DNA of 64,000 bases. Source: Bowmanella dokdonensis (GTDB taxonomy: Bacteria > Pseudomonadota > Gammaproteobacteria > Enterobacterales > Alteromonadaceae). The translations under genes and the position numbers were made by a program. Below the pieces are notes generated by a model, which saw nothing but the letters and a program-made list of their open reading frames with translations, was not told the origin of the DNA and made no database searches. Shown here one piece after another: positions 7,821 through 15,573 of this stretch; position 1 is the stretch's first letter; the number at the start of each line of letters is the position of its first letter. The stretch is from NCBI RefSeq assembly GCF_017254865.1, contig NZ_JAFKCV010000005.1:1-64000 (forward strand). The letters run 5' to 3'.

Positions 7821-8243
7821 ATGTATCAGGGAAGTTGTCTGTGCAAAAAGGTCCGGCTGGAAGTAAGGGGTCCGATAGAGTCCATCATCCACTGCCATTG
7901 CTCGAAATGCCGCAAAAGCAGCGGTACCGCTTATGCCACCAATGGTTTTGTCGCGACCACCGATCTGGTGATTACCGCAGGACAAAGCTCCATCACCAGT
8001 TTTGAGACCTCGCCGGGTAAACAGCGTCATTTCTGCCGGATCTGTGCTTCACCTGTTTACAGCAGCAATAACCAGGACCCGCAAAGGGTGCGGCTGCGTT
8101 TGGGAATTCTGGATTCAGACATAGTGGAAAGGCCCATGTCCCACAATTTTGTGTCATCCAGGGCAAACTGGGATGATCTGGATGCAGAATTGCCCCGCTA
8201 CGAAGGTTACGAGCCTGACCGGGCGATCGGAACCAACAGCTAG
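7821..8243 (+). CDS. GFA-family (Mss4-fold) protein
   Basis: This 140-residue GFA-type zinc protein has cysteine motifs SCLCKKVRLEV (near residue 6), CHCSKCRKSSG (near residue 25) and HFCRICASP (near residue 70). The open frame extends upstream to 7668, but the ATG at 7821 begins exactly where family homology begins, so that start was chosen. It differs clearly from the GFA protein at 4062-4517 and is not a recent duplicate. The expected fold binds structural zinc; the enzymatic role is uncertain. It stands alone, with a hairpin about 95 bases after the stop. Confidence 0.8.
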   Translation: MYQGSCLCKKVRLEVRGPIESIIHCHCSKCRKSSGTAYATNGFVATTDLVITAGQSSITSFETSPGKQRHFCRICASPVYSSNNQDPQRVRLRLGILDSDIVERPMSHNFVSSRANWDDLDAELPRYEGYEPDRAIGTNS

Positions 8244-8336
8244 AAGAGACGGCCGGCATGGGCGTGGAAGAAGCCCTTCATTTCTGACGGTGGACGGGCT
8301 TATCATTAGCATAAGGCTGCTGATCACGGCGCAACT

Positions 8337-8359
8337 GGCTGCCCTTGGCCAGGGCAGCC
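8337..8359. terminator. Perfect hairpin between GFA and YdeI-type genes
   Basis: GGCTGCCCT/AGGGCAGCC forms a perfect 9-bp stem with a 5-base loop, about 95 bases after the GFA stop codon. A TTTTTT run follows only about 20 bases later, so termination is possible but not certain. Confidence 0.4.
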
Positions 8360-8474
8360 AATGTCGCTATATTCCATTTTTTAACCAACCCCACAGGGCA
8401 GGTTTTTTAATACCTTGCTGGCGCCATGCAGCGCTATGACGAGATGGGATAAACTCCTATCAGGGAGGAACCGA

Positions 8475-9026
8475 ATGACAGCAAATGAAACAGAATCCAG
8501 CTTCGAAACAGAATTGCTTTGTCCGGCAAAATGGGACAGCGACGACCGCTGGGCCTTTGTGGTGCTGCCCAAAAGCGCCAGTGAGAAACTGCCCAGAAGG
8601 GGTAGAACCAGTATAGAAGGCACCCTCAACGGAAAGCCGTTTCAGGCCACTCTGGAGCCCGATGGTAAGCTGAGCCACTGGCTGAAACTAGACGAGTCGC
8701 TGCTCAATCGGGCTAAAGTCACCTTTGGCGATAAGGCGACATTTGACATAAGAGCAATGGAGCAGGAGCCCGAGCCCACCGTGCCGTCTGATTTAGAGTC
8801 TGCCCTGACGGCGACCCCTGAGGCCCGCGCTACCTGGGATGACACCACCACCATCGCCCGCCTTGACTGGATCCACTGGGTGACGTCCGCCAAGCAGGCC
8901 AAAACCCGTGTGAAGAGGATTAACGACGCCTGTGAGATGCTGGCATCGGGCAAGCGGCGGGTTTGCTGTTTCGATCCTTCGGGTTATTACAGCAAGGCCT
9001 TCAGCGCCCCGAAAAAGCTGGAATAA
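8475..9026 (+). CDS. YdeI/OmpD-associated family protein (DUF1905 plus YdeI domain)
   Basis: The 183-residue protein joins an N-terminal DUF1905 beta-barrel (about residues 10-100; WAFVVLPKSASEKLPRRG is typical) to a C-terminal YdeI/OmpD-associated helical segment (TWDDTTTIARLDWIHWVTSAKQ, then KRINDACEMLASGKRRVCCF). The open frame reaches back to 8415, but ATG 8475 has a strong GGGAGG site 8 bases upstream and begins the domain properly. The biochemical role of the family is unknown. It is cytoplasmic, with no signal sequence. Confidence 0.82.
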   Translation: MTANETESSFETELLCPAKWDSDDRWAFVVLPKSASEKLPRRGRTSIEGTLNGKPFQATLEPDGKLSHWLKLDESLLNRAKVTFGDKATFDIRAMEQEPEPTVPSDLESALTATPEARATWDDTTTIARLDWIHWVTSAKQAKTRVKRINDACEMLASGKRRVCCFDPSGYYSKAFSAPKKLE

Positions 9027-9101
9027 TGTAGTCATTTGCGAAGTGTGAAAAGCATAGAATATGGCCCCTGAAGCAGACGCAGCAACCCAAGGAACTGACT
9101 C

Positions 9102-9656
9102 ATGAAAACTCAGTATTATACTGCCTCCAGCCTTGACGGCTTCATCGCAACAGAGGACGACTCCCTGGAGTGGCTGTTTCCCCTGACGGATTTAAACGAA
9201 TCCAGCTACCCGGAATTTATTGCGCAGGTCGGCGCCATCGCCATGGGCTCAACCACCTACCAATGGATATTGGCGCACGCGGACGAAATGGTCGCCGAAA
9301 CCGGCTCGCCCTGGCCTTATCAGCAACCAACCTGGGTTTTTACAACGCGATCCCTGCCGGCACTTAAGGAAGCGGATATTAGGTTTGTCAAAGGAGATGT
9401 CAAAATCATCCATCAAGCCATGCAAAGGGCTGCGGGGTCTAAAAATATCTGGGTGGTGGGTGGTGGTGATCTGGCCGGCCAGTTTTATGACGCCGGATTG
9501 CTCAATGAACTGATTGTTCAGGTTGGCTCAGTGACCCTGGGCAAAGGGAAGCCGGTTTTACCAAGAGAGATAGTTCAGCCACCGCTAAGTCTGACATCGG
9601 TGAGACAGATGGGTCAGGGGATGGTAGAGCTGCGTTATGACGTCAGCTATAACTGA
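9102..9656 (+). CDS. Dihydrofolate reductase-like (RibD C-terminal) family protein
   Basis: This 184-residue protein belongs to the DHFR/RibD-C reductase superfamily, of which Bacillus YyaP is an example. Visible marks are the N-terminal YYTASSLDGFIAT, AIAMGSTTYQW near residue 50, and the nucleotide-binding NIWVVGGGDLAGQFYDAGLLNEL near residues 113-137. These bind NADPH; the substrate in this subgroup is unknown and it is not a housekeeping FolA. It is cytoplasmic, monocistronic and intact, with AAGGAAC upstream of the ATG. Confidence 0.85.
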   Translation: MKTQYYTASSLDGFIATEDDSLEWLFPLTDLNESSYPEFIAQVGAIAMGSTTYQWILAHADEMVAETGSPWPYQQPTWVFTTRSLPALKEADIRFVKGDVKIIHQAMQRAAGSKNIWVVGGGDLAGQFYDAGLLNELIVQVGSVTLGKGKPVLPREIVQPPLSLTSVRQMGQGMVELRYDVSYN

Positions 9657-9710
9657 AACAAGGAACCCCCGGGCCCTGGCCTCTTAGTTAACCTGCGTCA
9701 CCGCCAAACC

Positions 9711-10463
9711 TTAATCCCTGATTTGGGCAGGCATGCCATAGCGCTGCAGGATTGCTTCCAGCGTTCCGTCCGACTGCAGTTTACGTATGGCGCGGCTGAA
9801 ATCCTCTGTCCGCGCGTTAAAACGGGATGCCCTGGACAGGGCCATATAGCTGCTGACCTGCCTGGCCTCCTGATAGGTCACCGGCTCGATCAGGTGATCT
9901 ATCCCCATGGCCACCAGGGTCAGATCCAGGGTCGAGTCTATGCCGATAATCAGGTCCACCCGGCCCTTCAACAGCATCTGTATCTGGGCTGTTTCCGTCA
10001 CTGTGGGGACTTTCCTCAGCCGATCTTCCTTATCGAAGCGTGGGAAATACAATGCCCCGCGGGTATAGGCCACAGTATAGGGTTTGAGCTCGTCGAACAG
10101 GGTCACCCTGATGTCTGAGGTTTTCAGTTTGTAGAAGGAATAGTAAGACGTCAGCCGGTAGTAAGGCGGCTCAATATAGTTCATATAGCGCTGGCGCTCG
10201 TCGCTTTTAAGGATGCCGCTGATCAGATCCAGATTGCCCTCCTCCATCATCAGCAGGCAGCGGCTGAACGGGCATTGTACGGGCTCTATGTGAACACCCA
10301 GCTCCTGTTCCAGTCGTTGCAGTATGTCCATATCCATGCCGCTGATGACCCCATCCGGCGTGACGAACCGATAAGGTGCAGAAGGGTGAAAGGCATAGTG
10401 AAGGGTATCCTGCGCCAACCCCGAAGCGCTGCATATTAACAGGCTGCAAAAGAATAACTTCAT
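9711..10463 (-). CDS. Periplasmic solute-binding protein, family 3 type
   Basis: This 250-residue protein has a signal peptide (about residues 1-17) and one SBP_bac_3 domain. Marks are the N-terminal HPSAPYRFVTPDGVISGMDMDI, the LDLISGILKSDERQRYMNY segment and the hinge YTRGALYFPRFDKEDR. Such proteins bind amino acids or other small polar solutes. No ABC permease or ATPase gene adjoins it, so it may be an orphan binding protein or feed a transporter encoded elsewhere. It is transcribed in the same direction as the discoidin gene, from which a 12-bp hairpin separates it. Confidence 0.82.
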   Translation of the reverse strand: MKLFFCSLLICSASGLAQDTLHYAFHPSAPYRFVTPDGVISGMDMDILQRLEQELGVHIEPVQCPFSRCLLMMEEGNLDLISGILKSDERQRYMNYIEPPYYRLTSYYSFYKLKTSDIRVTLFDELKPYTVAYTRGALYFPRFDKEDRLRKVPTVTETAQIQMLLKGRVDLIIGIDSTLDLTLVAMGIDHLIEPVTYQEARQVSSYMALSRASRFNARTEDFSRAIRKLQSDGTLEAILQRYGMPAQIRD

Positions 10464-10504
10464 GGCGGAGGATGGTCAGGAGTTTGACCTAAATATAGCA
10501 GAGC

Positions 10505-10539
10505 CTGTCCCCGGCATTGATAAGTCGTGCCGGGGACAG
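10505..10539 (-). terminator. Hairpin after the discoidin-domain gene
   Basis: A perfect 12-bp inverted repeat (CTGTCCCCGGCA/TGCCGGGGACAG) with an 11-base loop lies 18 bases after the stop codon of the minus-strand gene ending at 10558. No T-run follows, so Rho-independent action is unproven. Confidence 0.5.
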
Positions 10540-10557
10540 ACGTGGTACTGAGCCGGA

Positions 10558-11433
10558 TCAGTTCTGTGGCTGGAACACTTCCAGTTCGTCTATCTCCACA
10601 AAACGGCTGTCACCGTGGTTGCTGTCGATGACAACGCGCAGATAGCGGGCCTGGACGGTAGAGCTAAAACTGCCGGTCTGATCGGCTACCATGGCCAGAC
10701 GAAAGGCCTCATGGTCGGCAAAGTTGGCGCCGTCATTGGACACCTGTACGGTAATATCCCGTGGACCCCGGCCCAGCTTGGTGGCTTTTTCGTTTAACAT
10801 AAAGCGCAGCCCGGCCAGCTTGACCTTTTGGCCGAAATCCACCTGGATCCAGGCTTTGCTGTCTTCTGCAGTGGACAGCAGCCACAAGCCCCGGTTAATC
10901 CGATCGCCGGCATCCTCATTGACTTTTTCCGTCCAGGTATGGCCGTCGAAGGCCGCTGCTACTATATCGTTCAGGTAATGGCCGCTGGCCTTGAAGCTGG
11001 TTTCGGTCAGACCGTTGCTGCCCAGCAGTGCCACATTACCCAGGGCGCCGGTTTCCACCAGGCGACCGTCTTCGTCACCCACACCACCGCCAGCATAACC
11101 GTCGCCCTGCATCACCGCCACGTATTCCAGACTGCATACAGCGTCACTGTCCGCTCCGTAGCCCAGGCGGATAGTCTGGTTGGTATTACGGGCCAGCATC
11201 AGAAAGTCCAGCCAGTTCTGTGCATGGTCATCCTGCATATCGAAACTGACCGGCCAGTCGCCTTCCTGGCAGTCCAGCGGGTTGTCCTCGTCCCGGTTAA
11301 CGCCAATCATCACGGCGCCGGATTTACTGATCAGCAAATTGGTAATCTTGCCCACATATTCGGTGGGCACCTCTTCAGTGGCCTGCCCCAGCAAAGGGGT
11401 AATCAGCACCATGGCAGCAGCTAAGGTTCGCAT
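10558..11433 (-). CDS. Secreted discoidin (F5/8 type C) domain protein
   Basis: The 291-residue protein has a signal peptide (MRTLAAAMVLITPLLGQA). About 95 residues of unidentified beta-rich domain follow, with two cysteines (DCQEGDW and AVCSLEYVAV). Residues from about 145 to the end form a discoidin/F5-8C domain, with GLWLLSTAEDSKAWIQVDFG and a closing RYLRVVIDSNHGDSRFVEIDELEVF. ATG 11433 is preferred over the longer frame starting at 11475 because it begins the signal peptide. Discoidin domains often bind carbohydrate, and the adjacent xylan-degrading operon suggests a glycan-binding role, which is inference. Confidence 0.75.
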   Translation of the reverse strand: MRTLAAAMVLITPLLGQATEEVPTEYVGKITNLLISKSGAVMIGVNRDEDNPLDCQEGDWPVSFDMQDDHAQNWLDFLMLARNTNQTIRLGYGADSDAVCSLEYVAVMQGDGYAGGGVGDEDGRLVETGALGNVALLGSNGLTETSFKASGHYLNDIVAAAFDGHTWTEKVNEDAGDRINRGLWLLSTAEDSKAWIQVDFGQKVKLAGLRFMLNEKATKLGRGPRDITVQVSNDGANFADHEAFRLAMVADQTGSFSSTVQARYLRVVIDSNHGDSRFVEIDELEVFQPQN

Positions 11434-11675
11434 GGGTTTTCCTGTCTCCGGTGTAAGAAAACAGGGCTTGTGCAAATTCCGTTCCCAAAAAAGCGTCAGA
11501 AATCAGACATATGGCCCCACGCAGAAATGTAAAGCCGGTTATCGCCGATCAGCGCGACACCGAACTGCACCAGTTGTTAAAAAAGATAATTCTTCCGGTA
11601 CATTCCGTTAACGCACGCCGCCGGCCGACGAGGTATGGTTGGGTCCGATGAATATTCGGTGCAGCATTTCTTAGC

Positions 11676-13019
11676 ATGATCTCAAATTTCGTCTTATGCG
11701 GTCGAAGCGGCCCCCTGGTTCTGTTGACTGTGTTGACTCTGTCGACGGCCATGTCCTGCCGTACCCATGAGCCTTCAGCGATGCCCTTGATGCAAGCGCC
11801 CCTTGCAACTGAGCCTGGCAGTGCACTCAGCGGCCACTACCCTAACCTGTTTGCTTTGGCCGGCAAGCCCCGGAACGCCATCAACAGCAAGATTGAGCAG
11901 GCATTCAATCAATTGTTTTACGGCGACGCCAATACCCAGACTCTGTATTACCCGGATGGCGGCAATGGCAACGGGGCGCTGGCCTATATCCTCGATATCA
12001 ACAACGATGACGTGCGCTCTGAGGGTATGTCCTACGGCATGATGGTTGCCGTACAGCTGGATAAAAAGGCCGAGTTCGATGCCCTGTGGAACTGGGCCAT
12101 GAGCCATATGTATCAGGAGGATCCCAACCATCCCGCCTACGGCTATTTTGCCTGGTCGGTGAGCCCCCGGGGTCAGGTCAACGACCCCATGCCGGCACCG
12201 GACGGTGAGGAGTATTTTGCTACCGCCTTGTATTTTGCCTCGGTGCGCTGGGGCGATGGCAAGGATATCTATCAGTACCGGCAACAGGCCGATACCCTGC
12301 TCACCCATATGCGCCACCGCAAGGTGATCACAGGTGAAACCCTGCGTGGCCGGCAGAGCGCCACCAACCTGTTTCACCCGGATCATGCCATGGTGCGCTT
12401 TACTCCGGATTTGGCCCATGCCGATCATACCGACGCCTCCTATCACCTGCCAGCTTTTTACGAAGTCTGGGCAAGTATGGGGCCCCAGGCCGACAGAGCC
12501 TTCTGGCAGCGTGCTGCCCAAGCCAGCCGTGACCATTTCAGCCTGGCAGCCCATCCAAACACCGGCCTGACTCCGGACTACGGCAATTTTGACGGCAGCC
12601 CCTGGGCAGCGCCCTGGCGGGAAGAGTCCGCGGACTTTCGCTTCGATGCCTGGCGCACCGCCATGAACTGGTCGTTTGACTGGAGCTGGTGGCGCAAAGA
12701 TCCCAGGGCACAACAGCTCAGTGATCGCCTGCAGGCCTTCTTTGCCGGTGAAGGATTGGATGAATATGCCAGTCAGTACAGCCTGGACGGCAAAAAACTG
12801 GACAATGCCCAGACCACAGGTCTGGTGGCCATGAACGCGGTGGCCAGTCTGGCAGCCACCAATCCGGTAGCCCAGGAATTTGTTGAGGCCCTCTGGCAGC
12901 AACCCATACCCCAGGGGCAATATCGCTACTACGACGGCATGCTGTATATGATGGCGCTGCTGCATGTGAGCGGCCAGTACCGGGCCTGGCTGCCCGAACC
13001 CCAGGGACCCCAATCATGA
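11676..13019 (+). CDS. GH8 glycosidase, likely reducing-end xylose-releasing exo-oligoxylanase
   Basis: The 447-residue protein has an N-terminal hydrophobic signal region with Cys at position 28 (AMSC), a poor but possible lipobox. The (alpha/alpha)6 GH8 fold is shown by DVRSEGMSYGMMVAVQLDKK (the general-acid Glu), DGEEYFATALYFAS and the tryptophan-rich FRFDAWRTAMNWSFDWSWW. These blocks are those of Rex enzymes (EC 3.2.1.156), which remove xylose from the reducing end of xylo-oligosaccharides. It opens an operon with a GPH symporter, GH43 and two GH3 enzymes, which fits xylo-oligosaccharide breakdown. The stop codon overlaps the next start by four bases (ATGA). Confidence 0.85.
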   Translation: MISNFVLCGRSGPLVLLTVLTLSTAMSCRTHEPSAMPLMQAPLATEPGSALSGHYPNLFALAGKPRNAINSKIEQAFNQLFYGDANTQTLYYPDGGNGNGALAYILDINNDDVRSEGMSYGMMVAVQLDKKAEFDALWNWAMSHMYQEDPNHPAYGYFAWSVSPRGQVNDPMPAPDGEEYFATALYFASVRWGDGKDIYQYRQQADTLLTHMRHRKVITGETLRGRQSATNLFHPDHAMVRFTPDLAHADHTDASYHLPAFYEVWASMGPQADRAFWQRAAQASRDHFSLAAHPNTGLTPDYGNFDGSPWAAPWREESADFRFDAWRTAMNWSFDWSWWRKDPRAQQLSDRLQAFFAGEGLDEYASQYSLDGKKLDNAQTTGLVAMNAVASLAATNPVAQEFVEALWQQPIPQGQYRYYDGMLYMMALLHVSGQYRAWLPEPQGPQS

Positions 13020-14551
13020 CCAACAGTGCCCAGAGTATGGCGGCAACCAACAGGCAGATTCAGATGCAAACAGACTCACAGAAACTCAGTGTCACGGAAA
13101 AAATCGGCTACAGCCTGGGTGATCTCGCCGCCAACCTGATCTTCCAGACTCTGATGACCTTCCTGGCCTTTTTCTATACAGATGTGTACAAGATACCGGC
13201 CGGTGCCGCTGCCACTATCATCTTTTTCGGCGGCCTGATCGGCGCCTTCTTCAACCCGGTAATGGGCATTATCGCCGACCGTACCCATACCCGTTGGGGC
13301 AAGTTCCGGCCCTGGATCCTGTGGACCGCCATCCCCTTTGGGCTGATCGCCCTGCTGGCCTTCAGCACACCGAACTTCAGTCCCGAGGGCAAGATCATCT
13401 ATGCCTTCACCACCTATGTGATCCTGGTGCTGGTGTATTCGGCAAACAACCTGCCTTATTCAGCCTTAAGTGGGGTGCTGACCGGCAGTATGTCGGACCG
13501 CAACAGCCTGTCTGCTTACCGCTTTGTGGCGGTAATGGTGGCCCAGTTTGTTATCCAGGTGCTGCTGCTGCCACTGGTATTGATTCTGGGTGACGGCGAC
13601 AAAGCGGTGGGTTTTGAAAACACCATGACCCTGTTTGCTTCTATCGGCATCCTGTTCTTCCTGATTACTTTTATTACCACCCGGGAGCGTGTGCTCACTA
13701 TCAGCACTAAGGCTTCCACTATAGGCCAGGATCTGGGCGATCTGGTACGCAACAAACCCTGGGCCATCATGCTTGTGCTCACTGTGCTGGTGTTTGTCAC
13801 CCTGGCCCTTAAAGGCGGCATGTATATCTTCTATTTCGAAAACTATCTGAGTGAAATGCAGGTCGCCCGCTTTCTGGAAGATATCGGCTTCAACGGTTTT
13901 ATTGCCGGCCTGAACAGCCTGCTGACCAGCGTCGGGCTGAATGAATTCCTCTGGCCCAAGGATGCTCCTACCTCAGGTTTCAGCCTGTTCAATGCCGGCG
14001 GCATCATCTGCATGATCATCGGCATAGGCTTTTCCCGGCCACTGGCCGACCGTTTCGGCAAACGCGACGTCTTTGCCGTGGCGCTGTTTATTTCCAGTCT
14101 GTTTATTCTGGTGTTTTATCTGTTTCCGCCCGATGCCATTGCCCTGGTGTTCACCGCCCAGTTGCTGCACGGCTTTTTCTACGGCATCACCATTCCGCTG
14201 CTGTGGGCCATGATCGCCGATGTGGCTGACTATTCAGAATGGAAGAACCACCGCCGTGCTACCGCCATTATCTTCTCGGCCATGATCTTCGGCCTGAAAC
14301 TGGGGCTGAGTATCGGCGGGGCACTGGTAGCCGGCATTCTGGCCCACTATGGCTACGATGCGCAGCTAAGCACCCAGTCGCCTGAGACCATCAATGGCAT
14401 CAAACTGTCGGTAAGCCTGTATGCGGCTCTGCCCTTTTTGCTGGGGGTGGCCTGCATGTTCCTGTACGAAATCAACAAGCGTAAAGAAATCCAGATCGAG
14501 CACGAGCTGAGCGAACGCCGCTCTGCCGTGAAGGTTCTGCAACCCAAGTGA
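13016..14551 (+). CDS. GPH-family sugar:cation symporter (MFS)
   Basis: This 511-residue integral inner-membrane protein has about 12 transmembrane segments. It carries glycoside-pentoside-hexuronide symporter marks: KIGYSLGDLAANLIFQTL at the start, FNPVMGIIADRTHTRWGKFRPW (D-R-T-x-x-R-W-G-K-x-R-P) in the first cytoplasmic loop, and ADYSEWKNHRRATAIIFSA late. It should import xylose oligomers or related glycosides with H+ or Na+. The ATGA overlap with the GH8 gene fixes the start and indicates translational coupling. A long insert (about residues 270-330) between helices 7 and 8 is notable. Confidence 0.9.
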   Translation: MTNSAQSMAATNRQIQMQTDSQKLSVTEKIGYSLGDLAANLIFQTLMTFLAFFYTDVYKIPAGAAATIIFFGGLIGAFFNPVMGIIADRTHTRWGKFRPWILWTAIPFGLIALLAFSTPNFSPEGKIIYAFTTYVILVLVYSANNLPYSALSGVLTGSMSDRNSLSAYRFVAVMVAQFVIQVLLLPLVLILGDGDKAVGFENTMTLFASIGILFFLITFITTRERVLTISTKASTIGQDLGDLVRNKPWAIMLVLTVLVFVTLALKGGMYIFYFENYLSEMQVARFLEDIGFNGFIAGLNSLLTSVGLNEFLWPKDAPTSGFSLFNAGGIICMIIGIGFSRPLADRFGKRDVFAVALFISSLFILVFYLFPPDAIALVFTAQLLHGFFYGITIPLLWAMIADVADYSEWKNHRRATAIIFSAMIFGLKLGLSIGGALVAGILAHYGYDAQLSTQSPETINGIKLSVSLYAALPFLLGVACMFLYEINKRKEIQIEHELSERRSAVKVLQPK

Positions 14552-15561
14552 GTACCATGTCAGACAATGAATATACCGCCCTCAAAGCCAGGGCCATTTC
14601 CCAGCCGCTGGTGGAACATATCTACACAGCCGACCCGTCCGCCCATGTGTTCAACGGGCGGATTTATATTTATCCGTCCCATGATATCGACGCCGGCATC
14701 CCCTTTAACGACAACGGCGATCACTTCGGCATGCAGGACTACCATGTGTTGTCCATGGATAATCCGGGGGGCGAGACCACCGACCACGGGGTGGCATTGC
14801 ATGTTAACGATGTGCCCTGGGCCGAGCGGCAAATGTGGGCGCCGGACGCGGCCAGAAAAGGCGAACAGTACTACTTCTATTTTCCAGCCAAGAAAGCCGA
14901 TGGCCTGTTCCAGATCGGGGTGGCAGTAAGCGACTCGCCCACCGGGCCCTTTGTGCCTCAGCCAGAGGCCATTCAAGGCAGTTATTCCATCGATCCTGCG
15001 GTATTTGAGGACGAGGACGGCCAGTATTACCTTTATTTCGGCGGGATCTGGGGCGGACAACTGCAGAAATACCGCAACAACCAGTTTGACGATCAGCACG
15101 AGGAGCCCACCGCCCAGGAACCCGCGCTGGGTCCGGTGGTGGCAAAACTACGGGACGACATGCTGGAATTTGCCGAAGCCCCCCAACAAATCCGCATTCT
15201 GGATGAGCAGGGTAACCCCCTGCTGGCCGGCGACACGGAGCGGCGTTTCTTTGAGGCGTCCTGGATGCACAAATACCAGGGCAAGTATTACTTTTCCTAC
15301 TCCACCGGCGACAGTCACTTTATCTGCTACGCCACCGGCGACAATCCCTACGGACCTTTTACCTACCAGGGCCGGATCCTTGAACCTGTGGTGGGCTGGA
15401 CCACCCATCATTCCATCTGCGAAGTCGGGGGAAAGTGGTACCTGTTCTACCACGACTCCATCCTGTCGGGCGGGGTGACCCATCTGCGCTCGGTCAAGAT
15501 GGCCGAAATCCGCTATGACGAACAGGGCCGCATCCAGACCCTTAAACCCTATCTGGACTGA
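14548..15561 (+). CDS. Intracellular GH43 beta-xylosidase/arabinofuranosidase
   Basis: This is a 337-residue single-domain GH43 five-bladed propeller without a signal peptide, so it is cytoplasmic. The three catalytic acids are visible: base Asp in YTADPSAHVF (about residue 29), pKa-modulating Asp in SIDPAVFEDEDG (about 150) and acid Glu in FFEASWMHKYQ (about 234). It resembles subfamily 1 enzymes acting on xylo-oligosaccharides. The start may be GTG 14548, overlapping the upstream stop as GTGA, or ATG 14557. The position directly after a symporter suggests it acts on imported oligosaccharides. Confidence 0.87.
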   Translation: MSTMSDNEYTALKARAISQPLVEHIYTADPSAHVFNGRIYIYPSHDIDAGIPFNDNGDHFGMQDYHVLSMDNPGGETTDHGVALHVNDVPWAERQMWAPDAARKGEQYYFYFPAKKADGLFQIGVAVSDSPTGPFVPQPEAIQGSYSIDPAVFEDEDGQYYLYFGGIWGGQLQKYRNNQFDDQHEEPTAQEPALGPVVAKLRDDMLEFAEAPQQIRILDEQGNPLLAGDTERRFFEASWMHKYQGKYYFSYSTGDSHFICYATGDNPYGPFTYQGRILEPVVGWTTHHSICEVGGKWYLFYHDSILSGGVTHLRSVKMAEIRYDEQGRIQTLKPYLD

Positions 15562-15573
15562 ATAGGAGGCAAT

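Noticed and set aside
11775-13013. 412-codon minus-strand open frame opposite the GH8 gene
   Set aside because: Antisense shadow; the composition is an artefact of codon bias on the other strand.
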